Both the position numbers and the translations under genes were made by a program. Below, in pieces: positions 55,348 to 63,750 of a stretch of DNA of 64,000 bases. The notes below the pieces were generated by a model, which worked only from the letters and a program-made list of their open reading frames with translations, had not been told where the DNA came from and searched no databases. Location: the NCBI GenBank assembly GCA_016789405.1, contig JAEUPQ010000026.1:124001-188000 (forward strand), given 5' to 3'. The stretch comes from Lysobacteraceae bacterium. Its GTDB lineage: Bacteria > Pseudomonadota > Gammaproteobacteria > Xanthomonadales > Xanthomonadaceae. How positions within the stretch are numbered: position 1 is the first letter of the stretch; each line of letters begins with the position of its first letter.

Positions 55348-56274
55348 GTGAAGATCGAAATCCGATCGCGCTTCGAAGGCGCGCTTCTCGGCCTGGCCTT
55401 GGGAGACGCCTGCGGCGCTCCGTACGAAGGCGGGGTACTCGAGCGTCTCGCGTGGCGCTTGATCACGATCCGTGCGGGAGGCGAGTTGCGCTGGACGGAC
55501 GACACGCAGCTTTCCCTGTGCACGGCCGAGTCGATCCTCGCCATGGGCAGGATCGATCCTGACGATCTGGCGAAGCGGTTTTCCCGAGCCTACCGATGGT
55601 CGCGTGGTTATGGCCCCGGGATGGCGAAGGTCCTGAAGAGGATCGCGCGGGGAGAGCATTGGGAGCGCGCAAGCGTGTCCGTGTATTCCGGTGGCTCCTT
55701 CGGCAATGGCGGTGCGATGCGGTCTCCGGTCGTCGGACTGTATTGCTGGCAGCGCCCGGAAACGCTCCGGGACTCCATCGTGGCCTCCGTGCGGACCACG
55801 CATGCGCATCCCCTGGCGATCGAGGGTGCCTTGATCGTCGCGACGGCAACGATGATGGCGGTGTCAGGCGCGACGACGGATGCGATCCGTGACGAAGTCG
55901 CGAAGTGCTGCGTGTCCGGACCGTTTTCGACACGGATGCAGATCGTGCGGAGATGGCTGTCAGAGGGACACGACACTCATCCGCGCGAGGTCGTGCGCAG
56001 GCTCGGCAACGGCATTTCGGCGATGGAGTCCTGCATGACCGCAGTGTACCTGGCCCTGAGATTCATGGATTCGCCCTTCCAGGACATGCTCGGTTTCGCG
56101 AAGAACTGTGGCGGTGACGTCGACACGATCTCCGCGATGTCCGGTGCCATCTGGGGTGCGGGAAATGGTGTCGATGGGCTTCCTTCGGCCGACCTTGATC
56201 GCCTTGAGGAGAGAGATGTGATCGTCGGCCTGTCGCGGGATCTCTGCACCCTGTCGATGATGGCGCAAGCCTGA
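55348..56274 (+). CDS. ADP-ribosylglycohydrolase family protein
   Basis: A 308-residue hydrolase of the ARH/DraG fold, which removes ADP-ribose from proteins or small molecules. The metal-binding motifs are present: GLALGDACGAPYEGG near residues 14-28, WTDDTQLSLCTAESI near 49, and GGDVDTISAMSGAIWGA near 250-266 (usual form GGDTDT). The start at GTG 55348 follows a weak ribosome region; an overlapping frame ending in GTGA at 55351 is antisense to the remnant described above and probably not a gene. In the accessory region it may reverse a toxin-type ADP-ribosylation, but no matching transferase is seen. Confidence 0.88.
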   Translation: MKIEIRSRFEGALLGLALGDACGAPYEGGVLERLAWRLITIRAGGELRWTDDTQLSLCTAESILAMGRIDPDDLAKRFSRAYRWSRGYGPGMAKVLKRIARGEHWERASVSVYSGGSFGNGGAMRSPVVGLYCWQRPETLRDSIVASVRTTHAHPLAIEGALIVATATMMAVSGATTDAIRDEVAKCCVSGPFSTRMQIVRRWLSEGHDTHPREVVRRLGNGISAMESCMTAVYLALRFMDSPFQDMLGFAKNCGGDVDTISAMSGAIWGAGNGVDGLPSADLDRLEERDVIVGLSRDLCTLSMMAQA

Positions 56275-56314
56275 TCCATCCCCGTGCAAGGTATCGCATG
56301 GCAGAGACATGATG

Positions 56315-56342
56315 AAAAAACAGCCGGGCAGTGCCGGCTGTT
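56315..56342 (-). terminator. Rho-independent terminator between convergent genes
   Basis: CAGCCGG (56321-56327) pairs with CCGGCTG (56334-56340), extended by AA/TT. On the minus strand it is followed by a run of T residues, ending the TerB-like gene; on the plus strand it lies 41 bases past the hydrolase stop. Confidence 0.85.
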
Positions 56343-56369
56343 CGATGAGGGAGGAATCGCGAGTGGAGC

Positions 56370-57065
56370 TCAGCCCTCACCCTCCGCATCCCGCAACTGC
56401 TGCTCCAGTTTCGCCTTCAGCGAGTCGTCGATCTTCAGCTGGCGAGCGAGTTCGTCGAGGTAGGCGCGTTCCATGAAATTCTGTTCGTCGGCGGCGAGCA
56501 GGCTGGCGAGGTACATCTCCGATGCCAGTGCGGGGGTGGTAGCGGCGCGGGCGATCTCGGCGGGGTCGAGCGGTTTCTGCAGTTCGGCGTGCAGCCACTG
56601 CTGGGTCTGCGGGTCGGCGTCGATGCGACGGAATTCGCCTTCGATCAGTTCGCGTTCGCGGTCGTCGACATGGCCGTCGGCCTTTGCTGCGGCGATCAGC
56701 GCCTTGAGGATGGCCTGGCTGTGGCTTTCGACATCCGGCGGCGGCAGCGCAGCGGGTGAGCTTGCAGGCGAGGCGCCGACCGTGCCGGTGCTGCCGCCCT
56801 TCTGCTTCTGGTATTCGCCGTAGGCCTTGTAGGCCATCACGCCGAGCGCAGCGAGTCCGCCGTAGACCGCGACCTTGCCGCCCATCTTGCGTGCCTTGCG
56901 GTTGCCGAGCAGCAGGCCCAGCGCGCCGCCGACCAGGGCGCCCTTGCCGAAGGGGCCGCCGACGGCGCCCTTCACGTCCTTGCTGCCGGTCAGGCTCTCC
57001 ATGCCGCCGCCGAGGCTCTGCTGGGCGGTCTTCATGAGTTGATCGAGAAAGCCGTGGGTCTTCAT
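56370..57065 (-). CDS. DUF533/TerB-domain membrane-associated protein (YebE-like)
   Basis: A 231-residue protein. The ATG at 57065 (MKTHGFLDQLMKTAQ) has GGAG upstream. A Gly-rich hydrophobic zone (residues 40-75: ALVGGALGLLLGN and GGKVAVYGGLAALGVMAY) probably inserts in or touches the membrane. After a Pro/Ala linker comes a helical TerB-like domain (residues 110-231) with acidic positions DGHVDDRERELIEGE. Family members such as YebE are linked to envelope stress, but the mechanism is unknown. Its 3' end has a diverged partial copy about 1.3 kb away (55051-55126). Confidence 0.85.
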   Translation of the reverse strand: MKTHGFLDQLMKTAQQSLGGGMESLTGSKDVKGAVGGPFGKGALVGGALGLLLGNRKARKMGGKVAVYGGLAALGVMAYKAYGEYQKQKGGSTGTVGASPASSPAALPPPDVESHSQAILKALIAAAKADGHVDDRERELIEGEFRRIDADPQTQQWLHAELQKPLDPAEIARAATTPALASEMYLASLLAADEQNFMERAYLDELARQLKIDDSLKAKLEQQLRDAEGEG

Positions 57066-57282
57066 GCGGATGAGGCTCCGGGTCGGGGACTGTGAGTGCA
57101 TGGAATGTAGCCGAGAGTGGGTGCCTTCAATGTCCCGGAAGTCATGTCGGATATCAGTGGCCGTTCAGGCAGCGGGCAGGCTTCTGGCGCAGGATGGCGA
57201 TTCGGGCCTGCCAAGCCGGTCACGGCAGGCGTCACGGCGTTTCGGTTACAACGCCCTTCACCCGATCACGAGGCAGCCCCCG

Positions 57283-58548
57283 ATGCCCACGACGTTCCCG
57301 GCGCTCATGCGCACATCCGTGTTCTTCCTGTCCTGCGCGCTGGTGTCCTGCAGCGGCACTGTCGGCGCCGATGGCGCCAAGATCGAGGCCGACAAGCGAC
57401 GCCCGGACAAGACGCGTCCGCAGACCACTGCGCCCGCGCCGACCGCGCCTGCGGCCGACAAGCCGCGGATCACCGGTGGTCCGAACAGGCCCGTGCCAGA
57501 GCCGAATCCGCCGTTCACCAGCACCTCGTTCGGCACCTTCAACGAGCCTTGGGCGATGACCTTCCTGCCTGATGGCCGCCTGCTGGTCACCGAGAAGGCC
57601 GGCCAGTTGCGGTTGTTCAACACGGCGACGAAGACCACCGGCACCATCACCGGCGTACCGGCGGTCGCCTATGGCGGTCAGGGTGGTTTCGGCGACGTGG
57701 TGCTGCATCCGCAATTCGCCAGCAATCGCTATGTCTACCTGAGCTATGCCGAAGCCGGCGCGAACAGCACGCGCGGCGCGACGGTGGTGCGCGCGCAGCT
57801 CACGCTGGACGCCAACGGCGGCGGCAGCCTGGGCACGCCGCAGGTGATCTGGCGGCAGACGCCGAAGGTCAGCGGCGAGGGCCATTACGGTCACCGCATC
57901 GCGTTCGGTGCGGACGGCAAGCTGTGGATCACGTCGAGCGATCGCCAGCAGATGACGCCCGCGCAGGACATGGCCAGCAGCCTGGGCAAACTGATCCGCA
58001 TCAACGACGATGGCACCACGCCGAGCGACAACCCGTTCTTCGCGCAGGGCGGTGCGGCCGCGCAGACGTGGACGCTGGGTCATCGCAACATGCTGGGTAT
58101 CGCCTTCGATGGCAGCGGCAAGCTGTGGGTGCACGAGATGGGCCCGCAAGGTGGTGACGAGCTCAATCTCATCGAGCGCGGCACGAACTACGGTTGGCCT
58201 GTGGTCTCGAACGGCAGTCACTATGGCGGTGGCGACATTCCCGACCACGACACACGGCCGGATCTCAATGCGCCCGAAGCGTGGTGGACGCCGGTGATCG
58301 CGCCGGCCGGTTTCATCATCTACTCGGGCAACCTGTTCCCGTATTTCCGGGGCGACGGTTTCATCGGTGGCTTGGCATCGCAGGCGTTGATCCGCATCCG
58401 CTTCAATGGCAACAGCGCGCGCGAAGTCCAGCGCTATTCGATGGGACGTCGCATCCGTGAAGTGGAGCAGGGGCCGGATGGCGCGATCTGGGTGCTGGAG
58501 GACGGCTCTGGCGCGCGCCTGCTGAAGCTGACGCCTGTGCCGTATTGA
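57283..58548 (+). CDS. PQQ-dependent aldose sugar dehydrogenase-like lipoprotein
   Basis: A 421-residue periplasmic protein of the soluble glucose dehydrogenase/YliI fold, a six-bladed propeller that oxidises sugars with pyrroloquinoline quinone. A lipobox (CALVSC) follows the signal sequence. The ATG at 57283 has GAGG eight bases upstream; the open frame further upstream is not coding. Landmarks are FLPDGRLLVTEKAGQLRLF, the GGQGGFGDVVLHPQF active-site region, EGHYGHRIAFGADGKLWIT, LGHRNMLGIAF, EMGPQGGDELNLIERGTNYGWP and the C-terminal blade DGAIWVLEDGSGARLLKL. PQQ synthesis genes are not in the window. Confidence 0.92.
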   Translation: MPTTFPALMRTSVFFLSCALVSCSGTVGADGAKIEADKRRPDKTRPQTTAPAPTAPAADKPRITGGPNRPVPEPNPPFTSTSFGTFNEPWAMTFLPDGRLLVTEKAGQLRLFNTATKTTGTITGVPAVAYGGQGGFGDVVLHPQFASNRYVYLSYAEAGANSTRGATVVRAQLTLDANGGGSLGTPQVIWRQTPKVSGEGHYGHRIAFGADGKLWITSSDRQQMTPAQDMASSLGKLIRINDDGTTPSDNPFFAQGGAAAQTWTLGHRNMLGIAFDGSGKLWVHEMGPQGGDELNLIERGTNYGWPVVSNGSHYGGGDIPDHDTRPDLNAPEAWWTPVIAPAGFIIYSGNLFPYFRGDGFIGGLASQALIRIRFNGNSAREVQRYSMGRRIREVEQGPDGAIWVLEDGSGARLLKLTPVPY

Positions 58549-58557
58549 ACGCAGCCC

Positions 58558-58998
58558 TCAGGCTTTCACGCGGCTGAGGATGTAGGCGGTCCGCTGCCGG
58601 TCGAACACGATCCACGACGTCTTGCCCTGAAGCACGAAGCCGAAGTACTCCGGGGGCAGTTTCAAGACCATCCCGAGGAGGTCTTCCCACTGCATGTCGA
58701 CATGGCCTGACGCCAGCATCGCGGCTTCAAGGTGGGTTGCCGCCATCGCGATAGGCCGGCCGTCGGGCAGGTTGCTGGATCTCATCATGATCCGGTCGCT
58801 GCTCGTCGTCTGGTATGCCTGCCCGGGTGGGATATGCGCGGGCAACGTCGATGTATCTATCGGAACGTGCAGTTCCCGCCCCCTCAAGTGCAGGTAGAGC
58901 AGCTCGAAGTCCGAGTCCCGCTGATGCTCGGCAATGTCGAAGATCAACTGCTCGAGATCGCGGGTGTCCGACGTTTTCTTGCGGAAGAAACCGAACAT
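58558..58998 (-). CDS. Uncharacterised protein, possibly SseB-like
   Basis: A 146-residue soluble protein beginning MFGFFRKKTSDTRDLEQL. The layout of a hydrophobic/charged start, then ELHVPIDTSTLP, LPDGRPIAMAATHLEAAMLA and LPPEYFGFVLQGKTSWIVFD, resembles the N-terminal SseB domain (residue-by-residue strands ending in a gly-rich turn), but the match is weak. It is convergent with the sugar dehydrogenase, with nine bases between stops. No signal peptide is seen. Confidence 0.6.
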   Translation of the reverse strand: MFGFFRKKTSDTRDLEQLIFDIAEHQRDSDFELLYLHLRGRELHVPIDTSTLPAHIPPGQAYQTTSSDRIMMRSSNLPDGRPIAMAATHLEAAMLASGHVDMQWEDLLGMVLKLPPEYFGFVLQGKTSWIVFDRQRTAYILSRVKA

Positions 58999-59043
58999 GC
59001 GTCCCCTGAATGCAACAGGTTGGCGATCGCCCTGGAACAGGCG

Positions 59044-59214
59044 TCAGAGCCAGGTGAACAGCGTCGCTGCGATCAGGATCAGGAACGCGATCATCACCAG
59101 CAGGAAGGCGTGCGGCGCAGCCACTGCGAGAAAACCGTACTTGCCGGCGATGCCGGCGGCGCCGAACAGCACGGCGAACAGCCAGGAGGGGAAGCTGGGG
59201 GGCGTGAGTTTCAT
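59044..59214 (-). CDS. Small two-helix membrane protein
   Basis: A 56-residue protein (MKLTPPSFPSWLFAVLFGAA) with two hydrophobic segments, WLFAVLFGAAGIAGKYGFL and AFLLVMIAFLILIAATLF. No family is recognised. A longer reading from 59319 is less likely because the added residues are not hydrophobic and have poor codon use. It lies between the SseB-like gene and phbB, all on the minus strand. Confidence 0.5.
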   Translation of the reverse strand: MKLTPPSFPSWLFAVLFGAAGIAGKYGFLAVAAPHAFLLVMIAFLILIAATLFTWL

Positions 59215-59293
59215 GGCAGGCGGCCCTTGTGCGTGCGAAGAATGAAGTGCGAAGAACGGTTGTACGCGGAACGACTGCGGAATGATCGTCGGT

Positions 59294-60034
59294 TCAGAAG
59301 CCGATGAACAGTCCGCCATTGACCGGGATGTTCGCGCCGGTGATGAAGCCGGCGTCGTCGTTGGTCAGGAATTCCACAGTGCGCGCGATCTCCGACGGCT
59401 TGCCGAGGCGGCCTACCGGCACCTTGTCGACGATGCCGGCGCGGATGTCGTCGGGGATGGCCATCACCATCGCGGTCTCGCAGTAGCCGGGCGACACGGA
59501 ATTCACGGTCACGCCCTTGCGCGCGACTTCGCGGGCCAGCGCCATCGTGAAGCCATGCATGCCGGCCTTCGCCGCGGAGTAGTTGGCCTGGCCGAACTGG
59601 CCGGTCTGGCCGTTCACCGAGCTGATGTTGACGATGCGCCCGAAGCCGCGTGCGGTCATGCCGTCGACGACATGCCGGCAGAGGTTGAAGACGCTGTCGA
59701 GGTTCACGCGCATCACCGCATCCCACTGCGACGGTTCCATCTTGCGCAGCGTGGTGTCGCGGGTGATGCCGGCGGCATTGATGAGGATGTCGACCGGGCC
59801 GAGCTCGGCCTCGACCTTCTGCACAAGCGCGCCGCAGGACTCGAAATCGGTGACGTCGACCGCTTCGAAACGGATGTCCAGGCCTTCGGTTTCCCGCTGG
59901 AACTCGGCGATCCGCTCGCTACGCGTGCCCAGGTCGGCGGCGACGACGCGACGACCGCTGTTCGCCAGTGCAATGCAGATGGCGGTGCCGAGCCCGCCGA
60001 TGCCGCCGGTGACGACGGCGATGCGTTGATTCAT
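59294..60034 (-). CDS. phbB: Acetoacetyl-CoA reductase
   Basis: A 246-residue short-chain dehydrogenase that reduces acetoacetyl-CoA to (R)-3-hydroxybutyryl-CoA for polyhydroxyalkanoate synthesis, or acts as a beta-ketoacyl reductase. The NADPH motif TGGIGGLGTAIC is at residues 9-20, the catalytic Ser-Tyr-Lys in NISSVNG and ANYSAAKAGM. It resembles the gene at 60900-61640 closely, with the same ITRDTTLRKM/ITRDGTFHKM pattern. The two flank phaR; phaC and phaA are not in the window. Confidence 0.9.
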   Translation of the reverse strand: MNQRIAVVTGGIGGLGTAICIALANSGRRVVAADLGTRSERIAEFQRETEGLDIRFEAVDVTDFESCGALVQKVEAELGPVDILINAAGITRDTTLRKMEPSQWDAVMRVNLDSVFNLCRHVVDGMTARGFGRIVNISSVNGQTGQFGQANYSAAKAGMHGFTMALAREVARKGVTVNSVSPGYCETAMVMAIPDDIRAGIVDKVPVGRLGKPSEIARTVEFLTNDDAGFITGANIPVNGGLFIGF

Positions 60035-60095
60035 GTGGATCCCCCGGCGCCCTGGGCGTTGCCGAACTCATCCGGCCGCTGGCGCCATGCACGGC

Positions 60096-60124
60096 GATGC
60101 CGCGCGGTCGGGCCGCGCGGCATC
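60096..60124 (-). terminator. Hairpin terminator of phaR
   Basis: A perfect 12-bp stem (GATGCCGCGCGG with CCGCGCGGCATC) closes a five-base loop 13 bases downstream of the phaR stop on the minus strand. No T run follows. Confidence 0.6.
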
Positions 60125-60137
60125 GTGAAGTGGAAAG

Positions 60138-60635
60138 TCAGTCTTCCTGCCCGCCGGTACCGGTCTTGTCGCGGGGGCGGGTGGTCGGGCTGCGGCCGAG
60201 GCCGCCCGTGAGGTTGTGCTGGAATTCGCGCCACATTTCCAGGTTGCGCTCGGTCAGCTGGTTCATCATCGTCCAGGGCGTCTGGCCGATGAGTCCCCCC
60301 ATCTGCTGCCGGAACTGCTGCTGCTGGTCGAGGAACACCTGCATCGAGCGTTCGAGGTAGTTGCCCATGAAGCCCTGCAGCGAATCCCCGTAGAACCGGA
60401 TGATCTGGCTCAACAGCTGGGTGGACAGCATGGGTTCGCCGTCCTGCTCGTGCTCGGCGATGATCTGCAACAGCACCTGACGCGTCAGGTCTTCCCCCGA
60501 TTTTGCATCGCGAACCTCGAAATCCTCGCCGTCGACGATCAGCTGGCGTACGTCTTCGATCGTGATGTAGCTGGAAATCTTGGTGTCGTACAGGCGGCGG
60601 TTCGGGTATTTCTTGATGATCCGCGAAGCTGCCAT
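60138..60635 (-). CDS. phaR: Polyhydroxyalkanoate synthesis repressor PhaR
   Basis: A 165-residue DNA-binding repressor that also binds PHA granules and controls phasin and PHA genes. The N-terminal PHB/PHA accumulation domain is clear (IIKKYPNRRLYDTKISSYIT and VRQLIVDGEDFEVRDAKSGED), followed by a second, Gln-rich helical domain (LLSQIIRFYGDSLQGFMGNY, then QQQQFRQQMGG). Length is typical. It lies between two acetoacetyl-CoA reductase genes in the same orientation, so it likely regulates them; no operator is assigned. Confidence 0.93.
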   Translation of the reverse strand: MAASRIIKKYPNRRLYDTKISSYITIEDVRQLIVDGEDFEVRDAKSGEDLTRQVLLQIIAEHEQDGEPMLSTQLLSQIIRFYGDSLQGFMGNYLERSMQVFLDQQQQFRQQMGGLIGQTPWTMMNQLTERNLEMWREFQHNLTGGLGRSPTTRPRDKTGTGGQED

Positions 60636-60793
60636 GGAGCCCTTGCTCTAATTGGAGTTATGTCGCCTGAGCATGGCCCAGGCGATGTCCACTTGCAACT
60701 CGTCGGCCAGAGGCCACCGTTCGGCGGCCTTGCTTGTGATGCCTGCACGGGGCCCAAGTGACTGATATCGCGGAATTTGCCCCGAAGCGGACA

Positions 60794-60817
60794 CGGCCCG
60801 GCGCGAAGGCCGGGCCG
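60794..60817 (-). terminator. Hairpin downstream of the second reductase gene
   Basis: CGGCCCGGC pairs with GCCGGGCCG around a six-base loop, about 85 bases past the stop at 60900. No T run follows; the 264-bp gap to phaR is otherwise empty and must hold the phaR promoter. Confidence 0.45.
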
Positions 60818-60899
60818 CGGTGGTGCAAGGGCGTCGAGATCGCCGACCTGCGACGGATCCGGCCGGCGTGCGTGGATCACCGGTTCCGGAACGGCTGGA

Positions 60900-61640
60900 T
60901 CACCAGCCCATGTGATGGCCGCCGTTGATGTCGAGGTTCGAGCCGGTGATCCACCCGGCTTCCTCGGCAGCCAGGAAGGCCACGCCGTAGGCGATCTCTG
61001 CCGGCGTGCCGAGACGGCCGGTCGGGATGTCGGCGACGATCTTGGCGCGCACTTCCTCAGGCACGGCCATGACCATGTCGGTGGCGATGTAGCCGGGCGA
61101 GATGGTGTTGACGGTGACGCCGAGCTTGGCGTTCTCGCGGGCCAGCGAAATGGTGAAGCCGTGCATGCCGGCCTTCGCGGCGGCGTAGTTGGCCTGGCCG
61201 TACTGGCCCTTGAGGCCGTTGATCGAGCTGATCTGGATGACGCGGCCCCACTTGCGGTCGCGCATGCCTTCGATGACCGGACGGGTGACGTTGAACACCG
61301 AGTTGAGGTTGGTGTTGATGACGTCCTGCCACTGCTGGGCACTCATCTTGTGGAAGGTGCCGTCGCGGGTGATGCCGGCATTGTTCACCAGGATCTCGAT
61401 CGGGCCGAGCGCACGTTCGACTTCACGCACCATGGCTTCGGCTTCCTCGGCCGAGGTCACGTCGCCCTTGGCCAGCGCGATGTCGTAGCCCTGCGACTTG
61501 AGCTGGGCCTGCCACGCCTTCGCTTTCTCCTCGTTGCGGTAGTTGGTGGCGACCTTGTGGCCCATGTCGGCCAGGCGCTTGCAGATGGCGGTGCCGATGC
61601 CGCCGGTACCGCCGGTGACGAGTGCGACGCGTGAAGTCAT
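60900..61640 (-). CDS. phbB: Acetoacetyl-CoA reductase, second copy
   Basis: A 246-residue short-chain dehydrogenase paralogous to 59294-60034. The cofactor motif TGGTGGIGTAICKRL, the Arg-containing NYRNEEKAKAW typical of NADPH-dependent PhaB, the catalytic QISSINGLKGQYGQANYAAAK and the end DINGGHHMGW are intact. These features match PhaB more closely than the first copy. It starts a run of three minus-strand genes (reductase, phaR, reductase) with gaps of about 100-260 bp. Confidence 0.93.
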   Translation of the reverse strand: MTSRVALVTGGTGGIGTAICKRLADMGHKVATNYRNEEKAKAWQAQLKSQGYDIALAKGDVTSAEEAEAMVREVERALGPIEILVNNAGITRDGTFHKMSAQQWQDVINTNLNSVFNVTRPVIEGMRDRKWGRVIQISSINGLKGQYGQANYAAAKAGMHGFTISLARENAKLGVTVNTISPGYIATDMVMAVPEEVRAKIVADIPTGRLGTPAEIAYGVAFLAAEEAGWITGSNLDINGGHHMGW

Positions 61641-61721
61641 GTAGGGTTCTCCGTCCGGTGAAGGGCAGGCGCCGCGCGTCGATGACGATCCGGCGACCTG
61701 TTCGAGTCGATTCTATGCACG

Positions 61722-62624
61722 TTATGTTGCAGCGCAATTGTGCAGTGCGGCGACCGATGTTGGCTTGCTCTCGATCAAGCTGGGATCGAATTCCGCGACA
61801 GCCTGCGCGAGCGCCCGCTCGATGCTGTCGATACCGTGCAGTATGTGCGCAGGCTGGTGCAACGCGCGCCATGCCAGGCGCAGCGCCGGCAAGGGATCGC
61901 TGGCGTCCACCGGCAGCGCGGCCAGCGATTTCGAGAGCTTCTGGCCGGCGTCGTCGACGATCAGTGGCAGGTGCGCATAGCGGGGCGTCGGCAGCCCGAG
62001 TGCGCGTTGCAGCAGGATCTGGCGCGGCGTGGAATCGAGCAGGTCGGCGCCGCGCACCACGTCGGTGACGTCCTGGTCGGCGTCATCCACGACCACGGCG
62101 AGCTGATAGGCCCAGAAGCCGTCCGCGCGTCGCAGCACCACGTCGCCGACGTCCCGGCCGACATCCTGTTCGTACCGGCCGTGGATCCCATCGTCGAAGG
62201 CGATGCGCGCGTCGTCGGGCGCGCGCAGGCGAACCGCTGGCGTCTCGCGTCGTGCGCCCGGTCGACAGGTGCGATGGATGCCGCCGCTGGCTGCGAGGTC
62301 GTTGCGGCTGCAGTGGCAGTGGAATGCGAAGCCCGTGTCGAGCAGGTGCGCGAGCGCGGCTTCGTAGAGCGCGTGTCGATCGCTCTGGCGGACGATCGGA
62401 CCATCGGAGACCAGTCCGAAGGCCGACAGCGTGCGCAATTGCGCATCCGCAGCACCCGCCACTTCGCGCGGCGGATCCAGGTCTTCGACGCGCACCCACC
62501 ATTCGCCACCGACACGGCGGGCCATGAGCCAGCTGCCGAAGGCGGCGACCAGCGATCCCAGGTGCAGCGGGCCGGTCGGCGAGGGTGCGAAGCGGCCCCG
62601 GTAGCGGGACGCTGGCGTGTTCAT
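61722..62624 (-). CDS. gluQ: Glutamyl-queuosine tRNA(Asp) synthetase
   Basis: GluQRS attaches glutamate to queuosine at position 34 of tRNA-Asp. The 300-residue protein is a GluRS catalytic domain without the anticodon-binding domain. HIGH-like motif HLGS ([18 protein letters not shown]), KMSKS-like KLSKS near residue 225, and a partial zinc site CHCSRND are visible. It depends on queuosine made by the pathway that includes queE and queC at 25.4-26.8 kb. It is divergent from htpX. Confidence 0.94.
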   Translation of the reverse strand: MNTPASRYRGRFAPSPTGPLHLGSLVAAFGSWLMARRVGGEWWVRVEDLDPPREVAGAADAQLRTLSAFGLVSDGPIVRQSDRHALYEAALAHLLDTGFAFHCHCSRNDLAASGGIHRTCRPGARRETPAVRLRAPDDARIAFDDGIHGRYEQDVGRDVGDVVLRRADGFWAYQLAVVVDDADQDVTDVVRGADLLDSTPRQILLQRALGLPTPRYAHLPLIVDDAGQKLSKSLAALPVDASDPLPALRLAWRALHQPAHILHGIDSIERALAQAVAEFDPSLIESKPTSVAALHNCAAT

Positions 62625-62684
62625 GTCGTTATCCGTGGGCTGAACGGTCTGCTGAACGGAGCCGGTTTCGTGCGTATCGGTCGC

Positions 62685-62712
62685 TTGAAAGTCCGGGCCC
62701 GCGCCATAGCTT
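62685..62712 (+). promoter_or_regulatory. Candidate promoter of htpX
   Basis: TTGAAA (62685-62690) and TAGCTT (62707-62712) are 16 bp apart, ending 45 bases before the htpX start. The -35 is good, the -10 weak. A heat-shock sigma site could also be expected but is not clear. Confidence 0.4.
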
Positions 62713-62757
62713 AACGGTCAAGCCGCGCGTTCCGTGCGCGACACTCCGGGTTCCGTC

Positions 62758-63660
62758 ATGTTCAAGCGCATCGCCCTTTTTCTCGCCACGAACCTCGCCG
62801 TCCTGCTGCTGCTCAGCGTGGTGATGTCGGTGTTCGGCATCGATCCACGTACCAATTCCGGGCTGCTGGTGATGGCTGTCATCCTCGGTTTCGGCGGCTC
62901 GATCATTTCGCTGCTGATGTCGAAATGGATCGCGAAGAAGACCACGGGTGCCTATGTCATCACCCAGCCGCGCAACGAGGTCGAACGCTGGCTGCTGTCG
63001 ACCGTGCAGCGCCAGGCGCAGGTGGCCGGCATCGGCATGCCCGAGGTGGCGATCTACGAGGCACCTGAAATCAACGCTTTCGCGACCGGTGCGAACCGCA
63101 ACAATGCGCTGGTCGCGGTGTCCACGGGCTTGCTGCGCGCGATGGATCGGGACGAGGCCGAGGCCGTGCTTGCGCATGAAGTCAGCCACGTCGCCAATGG
63201 CGACATGGTGACGATGGCGCTGATCCAGGGCGTGCTGAATACCTTCGTCATCGTGCTGGCGCGCATCGTCGGACGCGTCGTCGACGGCTTACTGAATCCC
63301 GATCGCGAGGAAGGCAGTGGTGGCCTCGGCTACTTCGCCACCGTCTTTGTCCTGGAAATGGTCTTCGGCCTGTTCGCCAGCATGATCGCGATGTGGTTCT
63401 CGCGCTGGCGCGAGTTCCGTGCCGATGCCGGCGGCGCGCAGCTGGCCGGTCGCGGCAAGATGATCGCCGCCCTGCAGCGGTTGTCGCATACGTATGGCGC
63501 AAGCACGTTGCCCAAACAGGTGCAGGCCTTCGGCATCTCCGGCGGCGTCGGCCACGGGCTGCGCAAGCTGTTCCTCAGCCACCCGCCGCTGGAGGAGCGC
63601 ATCGATGCCCTCCGCAGGCTCGAGGGTGCACCGCAGGGTGTGCCGCAGCGGATGTTCTGA
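62758..63660 (+). CDS. htpX: Membrane protease HtpX
   Basis: A 300-residue inner-membrane M48B metalloprotease involved in quality control of membrane proteins. Two N-terminal transmembrane helices ([20 protein letters not shown] and [19 protein letters not shown]) are followed by the zinc motif HEVSH at residues 140-144, two more hydrophobic segments and the third ligand in [12 protein letters not shown]. The start ATG at 62758 gives the canonical [10 protein letters not shown] perfect terminator follows. Confidence 0.96.
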   Translation: MFKRIALFLATNLAVLLLLSVVMSVFGIDPRTNSGLLVMAVILGFGGSIISLLMSKWIAKKTTGAYVITQPRNEVERWLLSTVQRQAQVAGIGMPEVAIYEAPEINAFATGANRNNALVAVSTGLLRAMDRDEAEAVLAHEVSHVANGDMVTMALIQGVLNTFVIVLARIVGRVVDGLLNPDREEGSGGLGYFATVFVLEMVFGLFASMIAMWFSRWREFRADAGGAQLAGRGKMIAALQRLSHTYGASTLPKQVQAFGISGGVGHGLRKLFLSHPPLEERIDALRRLEGAPQGVPQRMF

Positions 63661-63681
63661 CCTGCCTGCCCGCATCATGGA

Positions 63682-63717
63682 AACGAAGAAGCCCGCCGAA
63701 AGGCGGGCTTCTTCGTT
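63682..63717. terminator. Bidirectional 16-bp hairpin terminator with GAAA loop
   Basis: AACGAAGAAGCCCGCC pairs exactly with GGCGGGCTTCTTCGTT around a GAAA loop, between convergent htpX and the EAL gene. The A/T outer stem supplies the T-rich end on both strands. Confidence 0.9.
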
Positions 63718-63750
63718 GAGGTCGCGCCAAATCGGGGCGACCCGGGGCGA

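Noticed and set aside
55046-55351. 101-codon plus-strand ORF overlapping the glycohydrolase start by GTGA
   Set aside because: It begins in sequence antisense to the DUF533 remnant and has no ribosome site or recognisable domain.
38824-56400. Integrase, transposase or T4SS genes in the accessory region
   Set aside because: None of the frames shows tyrosine-recombinase, DDE or VirB/VirD4 motifs.
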